From: Hydrotalea flava
GTDB lineage: Bacteria > Bacteroidota > Bacteroidia > Chitinophagales > Chitinophagaceae
Assembly (NCBI RefSeq): GCF_001623405.1
Contig: NZ_LUHG01000073.1
Coordinates: forward strand, 1-64,000
Length of the DNA stretch: 64,000 nucleotides
Direction: 5' to 3'
A program made the position numbers and the translations under genes. The notes beneath the pieces are model-generated. The model saw only the letters and a program-made list of their open reading frames with translations. It was not told the DNA's origin and did not search any database. This document shows, one piece after another, positions 56,720 through 64,000 of the stretch. Position 1 is the first letter of the stretch. Each line of letters starts with the position of its first letter.

Positions 56720-58429
56720 TTAAATATTAGTATATGTTTTTTTTCGATACCATTGCATGATTGTACCCAATAACATGATGCTTAAAATGGGCACTATAAT
56801 ATTAATAAGCTGCCAAAATGTTTTATTTGCTTTCACTTTATTTTTATCTAATAAACGTAAAGTAAACTCTTTATTCCTGGTTTCTAAAATACCTCTGTTT
56901 CCTACCAAATAATCTAAACAATTTAATAAAAACTCACGATTGGCAAATTGATAATTTTCAAATTGTTGTGTGCCCATTGGAAGTGGGCCATTAGATTGTG
57001 TAACTACATTGGTTACAATATCTGCATCACTGGCCACAATTAGCCGGGCTTCTTTTATGCCTTTTGGCATAAATGGTACCCCCGTAAGTTTTTCAACCGA
57101 ATCTTGCATAGCTTTTGTAAACCGATTGGCATAAAGCGATTTAAATTTACCTTCCAATAAAACCACAACCGGCACCTTACTGTCGGTAAATGTCTGCAAA
57201 TCTCTTTCAGAACGAATACTTCGTAAACTTACAATTGCCGGTGTTCCTAATTTTCGGCTATTGGTATCACTGGCCAATAAAACAGTTTTTTTAATACCAT
57301 TCGCTTCAACCGTATCAATGGAAGAAGGAAATACACTTAACACCTGATCTAAATTTCGTGAAATGGGATGATTTTCAGGTGCGCTTAACAATGGATAATA
57401 AGGAAAGAGTATGCGTTGTATTTGTGGCTGGCCACCCATATTACCCACTACCAATGGCTGTTTGGCCGAATTTAAATCCTGTAACAAATCAGGATTAATA
57501 CGCACACCATATTTAAACAACTGATCATCGATATTCAATCCTTTATCATAAGCAACAAAATCGCTTTTAGCCCTTAATAAACTATCAAATTCTGCATACA
57601 ACTTATCAATAAACCAAAGCACATTACCACCTTGCATGATATATTGATCAATTTTAATTTTTTCATCTTCCGTAAATGCCTGTTCCGGTTTTACAATCAG
57701 CAATGCTTTAATAGTATCGGCATCTAAAATTCCGGTTCGCAAATCAAATATTCCAAAGCGAAAATTATTGCGAACGGTGTTAAATAAATCATTCACTGTA
57801 GGATTCAACGGTTCGCCATTGCCCACTGCATAAGCTACTACTGGAAATTGTGTTGCGGTTATTTTTTGAATAGCATCATCAAATTTAAATTCAAGCAATG
57901 CCTCCGAATAATTTAAAGTGCTTTCTTCATCCATACCACTTTTTCCACTCATTAAATCAACTGGAATTATCTTGCCATTGTATTGCACAATTGCTGATGG
58001 AAATATAAGCCGTTCGGTTTGTGCATCATCATTTTCCTGTAACTGATTATTAAAAGGTTTGATGCCAATACGCACCAGACTATCATACAATTGTACTTTC
58101 ATGGAATCGGGTAAACCCTTACCCGGCTGAATAAACCTAAAATGCAGATGACCATTTGAGTAAGATCGATAATTCTCTAATAATTCACCGGTTGTATTTT
58201 TTAACTTTCTGAATCCTGAACTCAGCTTTCCGGTTAGCAATACCTGTATTTCAATATCGCTCTTTAAATTGGCCAATAGTTGCCTGGTAGAAGGACTTAA
58301 TGAATATCTCTTTTCTTTAGTAAGATCTAAACGGGTATGTATTTGCGCAGATAAAACAATAAGTATGGCAAAAAAAATAAGCAAAACTGCCCATCCATAT
58401 TTTTTTTGAAGTAAAGAAGTAAGCTTCAT
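56720..58429 (-). CDS. gldG: Gliding-motility ABC transporter substrate-binding protein GldG
   Basis: A 569-aa protein with an N-terminal helix (about residues 12-30), a large extracytoplasmic domain and a second helix near the end (about 540-560). TRLDLTKEKRYSLSPSTRQLL and the QGGNVLWFIDKLYAEFDSL stretch are typical of GldG. With GldF and the ATPase GldA (not in the window) it forms an ABC transporter linked to gliding and envelope functions in Bacteroidota. It follows gldF by 74 bases on the same strand. Confidence 0.93.
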   Translation of the reverse strand: MKLTSLLQKKYGWAVLLIFFAILIVLSAQIHTRLDLTKEKRYSLSPSTRQLLANLKSDIEIQVLLTGKLSSGFRKLKNTTGELLENYRSYSNGHLHFRFIQPGKGLPDSMKVQLYDSLVRIGIKPFNNQLQENDDAQTERLIFPSAIVQYNGKIIPVDLMSGKSGMDEESTLNYSEALLEFKFDDAIQKITATQFPVVAYAVGNGEPLNPTVNDLFNTVRNNFRFGIFDLRTGILDADTIKALLIVKPEQAFTEDEKIKIDQYIMQGGNVLWFIDKLYAEFDSLLRAKSDFVAYDKGLNIDDQLFKYGVRINPDLLQDLNSAKQPLVVGNMGGQPQIQRILFPYYPLLSAPENHPISRNLDQVLSVFPSSIDTVEANGIKKTVLLASDTNSRKLGTPAIVSLRSIRSERDLQTFTDSKVPVVVLLEGKFKSLYANRFTKAMQDSVEKLTGVPFMPKGIKEARLIVASDADIVTNVVTQSNGPLPMGTQQFENYQFANREFLLNCLDYLVGNRGILETRNKEFTLRLLDKNKVKANKTFWQLINIIVPILSIMLLGTIMQWYRKKTYTNI

Positions 58430-58503
58430 TTTTTGTTATTTATTTCGAACAAATACTTGTGAATGAACAGACAGCAATCATTTTTGGCTATTGTACTGAA
58501 TAT

Positions 58504-59226
58504 TTATTTATTGATTACATTTTTTTGTGTAATGAACATGAAAAAACTATTCATTACAAAAAAATAAACCAAATCTCTGGTATCTATTACACCACGACTA
58601 ACACTTTGATAGTGAAAATTTATGCCCAACATTTCTATATAATAATCAAGTGTACCTGAAAATACAGGTAACCTACTCAATGCATCAAAACCGGCATAGA
58701 GCATGAAACAAACAAATGCGCCGGCAATAAATGCTACCACTGTATTATTAGTAAAACTGCTGGCAGCAATACCAATGGATACAAATACGCCACAAAGCAA
58801 CAGCAGGCCTATATAACTGCCAATGGTAGCGCCCACATCTAACCCGCCACTACTGCTTAAATACTGCAATGAAAAGGCATATACCAAGGTTGGTAATAAT
58901 GCGGCAAGTATAATGAGCATAGCTCCAAAAAACTTTCCCAAAACCAATCTGGAAGGTTTAACAGGCCATGTTTTTAATAACTCGAAGGTGCCGGTTTTAT
59001 ATTCATCAGCAAAACTACGCATGGTAATGGTGGGTATCAAGAAAAGGAGTACCCAGGGTACAAAATCGAAAAAGGGACTGAGTGTTGCATAACCAAAATT
59101 AAGCATGCTTGAATCAGGAAATACAAAAAGAAACAACCCGTTCAACAATAAAAAAATGACCAACGCAACATAGGCAGTAATACTGCTGAAAAATTGATTC
59201 CATTCTTTTTTACATATCATCCACAT
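58504..59226 (-). CDS. gldF: Gliding-motility ABC transporter permease GldF
   Basis: A 240-aa inner-membrane protein with six helices. The start MICKKEWNQFFSSITAYVALVIFLLLNGLFLFVF and the block TMRSFADEYKTGTFELLKTWPV are diagnostic for GldF/ABC-2 permeases. It is the first gene of an apparent operon gldF-gldG-terC-murF/alr and has a consensus -7 element just upstream. Gliding itself cannot be inferred, as these genes also occur in non-gliding Bacteroidota. Confidence 0.93.
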   Translation of the reverse strand: MWMICKKEWNQFFSSITAYVALVIFLLLNGLFLFVFPDSSMLNFGYATLSPFFDFVPWVLLFLIPTITMRSFADEYKTGTFELLKTWPVKPSRLVLGKFFGAMLIILAALLPTLVYAFSLQYLSSSGGLDVGATIGSYIGLLLLCGVFVSIGIAASSFTNNTVVAFIAGAFVCFMLYAGFDALSRLPVFSGTLDYYIEMLGINFHYQSVSRGVIDTRDLVYFFVMNSFFMFITQKNVINK

Positions 59227-59233
59227 AACTATT

Positions 59234-59241
59234 CAAAACTA
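59234..59241 (-). promoter_or_regulatory. Putative -7 element of the gldF operon
   Basis: TAGTTTTG on the minus strand is an exact TAnnTTTG match, 7 bases ahead of the gldF ATG. Confidence 0.4.
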
Positions 59242-59293
59242 AGTGTTACAGTGTTTAGAAGAACAGAAATTTGAAAAAATTGTGTGTATATTA

Positions 59294-59328
59294 ATAAAAA
59301 AAACTGCAACCGAAATTGATTGCAGCTT
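59294..59328 (-). terminator. Terminator of the IscA-like gene
   Basis: An 11-bp stem with two G-U pairs (59318-59328 with 59301-59311) and a 6-base loop, followed on the minus strand by a long T-run. It separates the IscA-like gene from gldF. Confidence 0.75.
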
Positions 59329-59352
59329 TCAAGAAAAGTATTCCAATGAAAA

Positions 59353-59700
59353 TTATACCGCAAAACTTTCGCCACAGGCACAGCTTCTGCTGGCATTAGG
59401 ATTATTAAAATGAAAACCTTTACCGTTCAATCCGTCTGAATATTCCAATACCGTATTCACTAAATATAAAAAACTTTTAATATCTGTTGCAATTTTCAGG
59501 CCATTGTCTTCAAAAACCTGATCACCAGGTTTAATTTCATTATCAAAATCCATTTTATAACTTAACCCGGAACAGCCGCCCCCCACTACACCTACTCGTA
59601 AAAAGTAAGCAGCAGCGTCCTTACCGGATTCCTTCATCAATTCAAACACTTTTTCACGTGCTTTTTCACTAATGTGAATGGCATTATCAGTTACTACCAT
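59353..59700 (-). CDS. A-type iron-sulfur carrier (IscA/ErpA/HesB family)
   Basis: A 115-aa carrier that receives Fe-S clusters and passes them to target proteins. The three conserved Cys are Cys43 (GGGCSGLSYKM) and Cys107/Cys109 (SRSCACGESF), with the correct spacing. Length is slightly longer than IscA (about 107). It lies downstream of, and on the same strand as, the cysteine desulfurase gene but 166 bases away with its own -7 element (TAAATTTG at 59726-59733), so it may be separately expressed. Confidence 0.92.
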   Translation of the reverse strand: MVVTDNAIHISEKAREKVFELMKESGKDAAAYFLRVGVVGGGCSGLSYKMDFDNEIKPGDQVFEDNGLKIATDIKSFLYLVNTVLEYSDGLNGKGFHFNNPNASRSCACGESFAV

Positions 59701-59725
59701 AGTTGAAAATATTTTAAATATAATA

Positions 59726-59733
59726 CAAATTTA
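59726..59733 (-). promoter_or_regulatory. Putative -7 element of the IscA-like gene
   Basis: TAAATTTG on the minus strand fits TAnnTTTG exactly, 25 bases ahead of the ATG. The A/T-rich setting makes a chance match possible. Confidence 0.35.
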
Positions 59734-59866
59734 TTAAAATAATATTGAAATACAGATATTCATTTTAGCAAGCAAAATGCTGCAATGGCTCTATACATAG
59801 ATATTTTAAAAGATTATTGATGTTACAATTTTGTTAAACCCGAAACGGGTGATGTTGATACACCAT

Positions 59867-61030
59867 TTATCCATGACTCCATATTTTAAGTTCCTGAAGG
59901 GTTAAAGTAATTTGTTGAATAGCAAAATCTATTTCTTCTTCAGTGGTAAACCTGCTTAAACTAAAACGAACAGAGCTATGCGCCAAATCGTTACTTAAGC
60001 CCAAGGCCTTTAATACATAGCTGGGCTCTAAAGAAGCAGAAGAACAAGCTGAACCTGAACTTACTGCTAGGTTTTTATTAAAACCCATGAGCAGTCCCTC
60101 GCCATCTGCATATTGAAAGGAAAGATTACTAACATTGGGCAAGCGATACAATGTATTTCCATTAACGGTAACGCCTTCTAATTGCAATATTGCCTGTTCT
60201 AACTTATTGCGCAAACGGGCGGTTCTGGCAGCATCATCTGCCATTTGCAAACGGCATAATTCACAGGCTTTTCCTAAACCAACAATACCGGGCACATTCA
60301 ATGTACCACTGCGCATACCCCGCTCATGGCCACCTCCATCTATTTGTGCCACTAATTTTACTCTCGGATTTTTTCGGCGCACATACAAGGCACCCACGCC
60401 TTTAGGACCATACATTTTATGTGCACTAAACGCCATGATATCTATACCATCTTTTACAACATCCACTAGAATTTTGCCTACTGCCTGAGTAGCATCGGTA
60501 AACAATAAAATACCATGCTTTTTAGCAATAGCACTGATGGTTGAAATGGGTTGAATAACACCAATTTCATTATTGGCATACATAACAGCAATCAGAATGG
60601 TAGTAGGTTTTATGGCTGCTTCTAGTGCCTTTATATCTATCAAACCATCTTCTTGTACCGGCAAATAAGTAACCTCTACTCCTTGTTTTTCCAAATGTTT
60701 ACAGGTATCTAAAACGGCTTTGTGTTCAGTATTCAGGGTAATAATGTGATTTCCTTTTACTGCATAGGTTTCAACAATCCCTTTTAAAGCCAGATTATTG
60801 CTTTCGGTAGCGCCGGAAGTGAAAATAATTTCATTCGGCTCTGCTCCAATTAAATGTGCCACCTGTTCTCTGGCATAAGTAACTGCTTCATCAGCTTCCC
60901 ATCCAAAAATGTGATTTTTACTGGCTGCATTCCCAAAATGTTGGGTAAAAAAAGGAATCATGGCTTCTAATACAGCGGGATCCACCGGGGTAGTAGCATT
61001 ATTATCTAAGTAAACGGGCAACTTCAACAT
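59867..61030 (-). CDS. iscS: Cysteine desulfurase (IscS/NifS type)
   Basis: A 387-aa PLP enzyme that takes sulfur from cysteine for Fe-S clusters and thiolation. YLDNNATTPVDP at the N-terminus, the PLP Lys in FSAHKMYGPKGVGALYVRR and the catalytic Cys loop SSGSACSSASLEPS are all present. Length fits the NifS/IscS class I group. I start at 61030 (MLKLPVYLD); ten upstream codons are not conserved. iscU and iscR are not adjacent. It is divergent from mce over 112 bases. Confidence 0.92.
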   Translation of the reverse strand: MLKLPVYLDNNATTPVDPAVLEAMIPFFTQHFGNAASKNHIFGWEADEAVTYAREQVAHLIGAEPNEIIFTSGATESNNLALKGIVETYAVKGNHIITLNTEHKAVLDTCKHLEKQGVEVTYLPVQEDGLIDIKALEAAIKPTTILIAVMYANNEIGVIQPISTISAIAKKHGILLFTDATQAVGKILVDVVKDGIDIMAFSAHKMYGPKGVGALYVRRKNPRVKLVAQIDGGGHERGMRSGTLNVPGIVGLGKACELCRLQMADDAARTARLRNKLEQAILQLEGVTVNGNTLYRLPNVSNLSFQYADGEGLLMGFNKNLAVSSGSACSSASLEPSYVLKALGLSNDLAHSSVRFSLSRFTTEEEIDFAIQQITLTLQELKIWSHG

Positions 61031-61088
61031 ACATCTGTTTTTACTACTTACTAACAACACGAATTTACTGTATTCGGTTTTATAAATT

Positions 61089-61096
61089 TACTTTCG
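61089..61096 (+). promoter_or_regulatory. Putative -7 element of mce
   Basis: TACTTTCG fits TAnnTTTG with one mismatch, 46 bases ahead of the mce ATG in the divergent gap with iscS. Confidence 0.25.
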
Positions 61097-61142
61097 AAAT
61101 AGAAATGGTAGGTATTGTACCATGTAAAGAAAATAGTTATAT

Positions 61143-61547
61143 ATGCAAAAAATTGAACACATTGGCATTGCTGTACAAAATTTAGAGAATGCCATTGAAA
61201 AATATGAAATACTGCTGAATACACCCTGCTATAAAACGGAAATAGTGGAGCGTGAACAGGTAAATACGGCTTTTTTTAAAGTAGGTGAATCCAAAATTGA
61301 GTTACTGGCAAGTTTAGATACAGAAGGGGTTATTCCAAAATTTATTGCCAAAAGGGGTGAAGGTTTGCATCATATTGCTTTTGAAGTAACCGATATTGAA
61401 AAAGAAATAGAACGGTTGAAACAGGCTGGTTTTTCTTTTATTAATGAAGTACCTAAAATAGGAGCAGACAATAAATTGGTTTGTTTTATACACCCTAAAA
61501 CTGCCAACGGTGTTTTAATTGAACTTTGTCAGGAAATTAAAAGCTGA
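61143..61547 (+). CDS. mce: Methylmalonyl-CoA epimerase
   Basis: A 134-aa VOC-fold metalloenzyme that interconverts the methylmalonyl-CoA epimers in the propionate/succinate route. The metal ligands are in IEHIGIAV (His6), GEGLHHIAFEV (His at about 79-80) and the Glu of NGVLIELCQ; length is typical (about 134). Methylmalonyl-CoA mutase genes are not adjacent. It overlaps the convergent ABC ATPase gene by 11 bases. Confidence 0.93.
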   Translation: MQKIEHIGIAVQNLENAIEKYEILLNTPCYKTEIVEREQVNTAFFKVGESKIELLASLDTEGVIPKFIAKRGEGLHHIAFEVTDIEKEIERLKQAGFSFINEVPKIGADNKLVCFIHPKTANGVLIELCQEIKS

Positions 61548-62529
61548 TTATTGGTTGATTTTTCAATGTAACAGTTACTTGATTGCCGGGTTGCAGTGTG
61601 GTTGGTTGCTCCATTACTTTTAAATCGCCGGCCTGCGATGTATGCACAACTATCATATCATAACTTCCCAAAAACTGCACCTCTTTTACGGTTCCTGTAA
61701 TCGGCCCATTTGAATGGGGATGTAATTCTATTTGATGAGGCCTTAATATAAAATTGTCTGTAGATTGGGCATTCGTGCTTTGCTGCGCTAACAACACAGC
61801 CATCGATGCGGGTATTATATTAAAATCGCCAAATAGGCCTGCAGAATAGGTATTTACGGGACGATAATAAATTTCATGAGGTGAGCCTTGCTGAATAATG
61901 TGTCCATTTTCTAAAATAACGATGGTATCTGCCCAGGGTAGTGTATCTGCAGGATCATGAGAGGCCATTATGAAATTCAATTCCTTACTTTGGGCAATTT
62001 CAGCTAATACTGTTTTTAAAATTTGTTTGTGATCAAAATCAAGATTTGAAAATGGCTCATCTAAAATGATGAGTTGGGGTTGCGTAATTAATAAACGAGC
62101 CAATGCCACTCTTTGTCTTTCACCACCGGAAACTTCATTGGTTTTACGATGCAATAAGTGTTCAATTCTGCAGATAGCAAATAATGTTTCAGCAGCCTGT
62201 TTTTCAAGTTGATTATTATAATCGAGTATTTCAGCTATAGTATAATTATTCCTCAATTCAAAATGCTGCGAGAGGAATGCAATTCCCTTATGCCCCGGCA
62301 ATAATTGTTCATCCGGGCCTTTTACTTTATTGCCTTTAAAGTAAATAGTACCCGCATCGGGTTGTTCCCATCCTGCAATAATTTTTAGTAAAGTTGTTTT
62401 ACCTGCCCCCGAAGCACCGGACAATGCAATTTTTTGATGATGTTTTTGTTCAAAACTAATATCCTGCAATATCCAATGATCATTATGCTGATTGTACCGT
62501 TTGTTAATTTTTTCTACCTGTAAAAACAT
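61537..62529 (-). CDS. ABC transporter ATPase with C-terminal TOBE domain (importer type)
   Basis: A 330-aa ATPase of the CUT1/FbpC/PotA type. Walker A GASGAGKTTLL (about residues 37-47), the signature VSGGERQRVALARLL, Walker B LIILDEPFSNLD and the switch His in MASHDPADTLPW are present, then a TOBE_2 domain from about 235 (FILRPHQIELH). These usually drive uptake of Fe3+, polyamines, molybdate or sugars. Neither permease nor binding protein is adjacent, so the substrate is unknown. Confidence 0.85.
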   Translation of the reverse strand: MFLQVEKINKRYNQHNDHWILQDISFEQKHHQKIALSGASGAGKTTLLKIIAGWEQPDAGTIYFKGNKVKGPDEQLLPGHKGIAFLSQHFELRNNYTIAEILDYNNQLEKQAAETLFAICRIEHLLHRKTNEVSGGERQRVALARLLITQPQLIILDEPFSNLDFDHKQILKTVLAEIAQSKELNFIMASHDPADTLPWADTIVILENGHIIQQGSPHEIYYRPVNTYSAGLFGDFNIIPASMAVLLAQQSTNAQSTDNFILRPHQIELHPHSNGPITGTVKEVQFLGSYDMIVVHTSQAGDLKVMEQPTTLQPGNQVTVTLKNQPIISF

Positions 62530-62621
62530 TATTCAATTTTTTTAATCAGCATTGAAAACTGTATCAGATGAAAAAAAATAAGGAGAATAGAAGCATTAAA
62601 AATGGCCGTAATATTATTATA

Positions 62622-63326
62622 TCAAAGGCCTAATTTTTCAATGGCTGATTGTGCTGCAATCTGGCTGGCATCTTTTTTATTGAAGCCTTTGCCTTTCGCT
62701 AAAATTTCACCATCTAATACTGCATTAATGGTAAATACCCTTCTGCCTGCTTCTAATTTTTCTTCCAACAGTTCAAAATTGAGCATTTTGCCATTTCTGT
62801 TGGCCCATCCTATTAATTTATTTTTTAAATTAATATCTATTAATTCCAGGTCTTCAATAAACATGTGGGGAATTAAAATTTGGCGAATAACCCATTGCCG
62901 GGTTTTTTCATACCCTTTATCTAAATAAATGGCACCGGTAATAGCTTCTAAAGTATTGCCAAAAATCTGGCTGCTTTTCAGCGAACCATCAAACTTATTA
63001 AAGCGGGTAATACGCTTTAAACCCATTTTTACAGCAATATCATTGAGTTGCTGACGATTCACCATTTTACTGCGCATCTCTGTTAAAAATCCCTCACCTT
63101 TATAGGGATATCGTTTAAAGAGATAATCTGCAACTATGGCGCTTAATACCGCATCTCCCAAGTATTCTAATCTTTCATTATTTTCTTCCGGAGTATCTTT
63201 TACTGAGCGGTGGCTTAATGCAATTTTATACAGCGATATTTTACCGGGTTTAATACCCAGCACATTTTTTAACTCTTTTTCGAAGGCTGCTTTAGATGAC
63301 CTGAAAATTTTAGGTAGCATTTGCAC
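62622..63326 (-). CDS. rnc: Ribonuclease III
   Basis: A 234-aa double-stranded RNA endonuclease processing rRNA precursors and some mRNAs. The catalytic block NERLEYLGDAVLSAIVADYLF and the second acidic motif (EAITGAIYLDKGY) are present; the C-terminal dsRNA-binding domain runs from about residue 160 to 232. It starts 4 bases after fabF on the same strand, the common fabF-rnc arrangement. An alternative start two codons in is possible. Confidence 0.95.
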   Translation of the reverse strand: MQMLPKIFRSSKAAFEKELKNVLGIKPGKISLYKIALSHRSVKDTPEENNERLEYLGDAVLSAIVADYLFKRYPYKGEGFLTEMRSKMVNRQQLNDIAVKMGLKRITRFNKFDGSLKSSQIFGNTLEAITGAIYLDKGYEKTRQWVIRQILIPHMFIEDLELIDINLKNKLIGWANRNGKMLNFELLEEKLEAGRRVFTINAVLDGEILAKGKGFNKKDASQIAAQSAIEKLGL

Positions 63327-63330
63327 AGCG

Positions 63331-63999
63331 TTAAGCTACATATTTTTTTACAATTACACAGGCATTATGTCCGCCAAAACCAAAAGTATTGCTTAATGCC
63401 GCATGAATGGTTCTGGTTTGTGCTTTATTAAAAGTAAAATTAAGCTTAGAATCTAAGTCAGGGTCGTCAGTAAAATGATTAATGGTAGGAGGAACAATAT
63501 CGTGCACCACGCTTTTTATACAAGCAATGGCTTCTATCACACCGGCAGCGCCGAGACAATGTCCGGTCATTGATTTTGTAGCACTGATATTTAAATCATA
63601 AGCATGTTGGCCAAATACATTTACAATGGCTTTTACTTCGGCAATATCACCTAAAGGTGTAGAAGTACCATGGGTATTGATGTAATCAATATCTTTCGGT
63701 TGCATACCTGCATCTTCTAAAGCCACACGCATTACATTTTGTGCACCCAGTCCATCCGGATGTGGGGCTGTAATATGATAAGCATCGGCAGTAGCGCCAC
63801 CACCGGCAATTTCGCAGTATATTTTTGCTCCGCGGGCCAGTGCATGTTCCAATGTTTCTAAAATTACCACACCTGAGGCTTCACCCATTACAAAACCATC
63901 ACGGTCTTTATCATATGGTCGGCTTGCGGTAGTGGGATCATCATTTCTTTCGCTCATGGCCTTCATGGCATTAAATCCGCCAACACCGGCTTCGCTGAT
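63331..63999 (-). CDS. fabF: 3-oxoacyl-ACP synthase II, C-terminal part
   Basis: The frame stays open to the window edge, so only about 222 C-terminal residues are seen; the nucleophilic Cys lies outside. The catalytic His residues are in [11 protein letters not shown] and TGHCLGAAG, with the Lys in SATKSMTGH, and [12 protein letters not shown] ends the protein. It extends fatty acids with malonyl-ACP and sets membrane fluidity. It precedes rnc by 4 bases; acpP is expected upstream outside the window. Confidence 0.95.
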   Translation of the reverse strand: MSEAGVGGFNAMKAMSERNDDPTTASRPYDKDRDGFVMGEASGVVILETLEHALARGAKIYCEIAGGGATADAYHITAPHPDGLGAQNVMRVALEDAGMQPKDIDYINTHGTSTPLGDIAEVKAIVNVFGQHAYDLNISATKSMTGHCLGAAGVIEAIACIKSVVHDIVPPTINHFTDDPDLDSKLNFTFNKAQTRTIHAALSNTFGFGGHNACVIVKKYVA

Positions 64000-64000
64000 A

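Noticed and set aside
59838-59850. ACCCG-AAA-CGGGT hairpin downstream of iscS as a terminator
   Set aside because: Only a 5-bp stem and no real T-run on the minus strand; too weak to list as a feature.

Overview
The window reads as a chromosomal core-genome segment from a member of the Bacteroidota, most likely near the Chitinophagaceae; the family level is inference. Supporting signs are A+T-rich DNA, promoter -7 elements of the TAnnTTTG type instead of sigma70 boxes, the GldF/GldG transporter, a type IX secretion (T9SS) substrate, a MurF-Alr fusion, a split transketolase and many SPII lipoproteins. I see no mobile element, rRNA operon, prophage or CRISPR array. Genes are tightly packed and no gap between genes exceeds 300 bases.

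Layout. 1-2.7 kb: tail of a radical SAM gene, a D-2-hydroxyacid dehydrogenase and an unknown lipoprotein. 2.9-7.4 kb (minus): lspA, a Wzx-type flippase, a di-haem peroxidase paired with an MbnP-like protein, and arfB. 7.4-10.2 kb (plus): dtd, a group III truncated haemoglobin, a MazG-like pyrophosphohydrolase and glycyl-tRNA synthetase. 10.2-26 kb: housekeeping genes on both strands (scpA, mscL, ppk2, an EamA exporter, frr, a WecA/TagO-like transferase, the transketolase N-half, a Lol-type permease, rbfA, an MsbA-like exporter, a DksA/TraR-like protein with a histone-like tail, ileS, an amidohydrolase).

26-39 kb is the most coherent part: a complete haem pathway from glutamyl-tRNA to protohaem. 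hemN stands alone on the plus strand. hemH-hemJ-chaN run leftward and hemA-hemC-hemD-hemE-hemF-hemB-yciI-hemL run rightward from a shared 254-base divergent region. A Cys-rich AraC-type regulator converges on the far end. Two similar 5-4-5 dyads (ATGAC-N4-GTCAT type) lie almost the same distance upstream of the -7 elements of hemN and hemA, which suggests a Crp/Fnr-family activator of haem synthesis.

39-46 kb: gyrB, a 68-aa protein of unknown function, a lipoprotein gene broken by two single-base frameshifts, and mfd. 46-53 kb: a 1250-aa T9SS-exported subtilase, a ferredoxin-NADP-reductase-like enzyme, trigger factor with a natural penta-His end, tRNA-Leu(UAG) and a Gly/Tyr-rich secreted protein. 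53-59 kb (minus): an apparent gldF-gldG-terC-murF/alr operon. 59-64 kb: an IscA-like protein, a cysteine desulfurase, methylmalonyl-CoA epimerase, an orphan ABC ATPase, rnc and the end of fabF.

Links between genes: Fe-S supply (IscS and the IscA-like protein), haem synthesis and haem users (truncated haemoglobin, di-haem peroxidase) all occur here. Several translation and ribosome-quality factors (arfB, dtd, frr, rbfA, glyS, ileS, tig) and envelope genes (lspA, flippase, WecA-like, murF-alr, Lol-type permease) are scattered among them, as is usual for a Bacteroidota core region.
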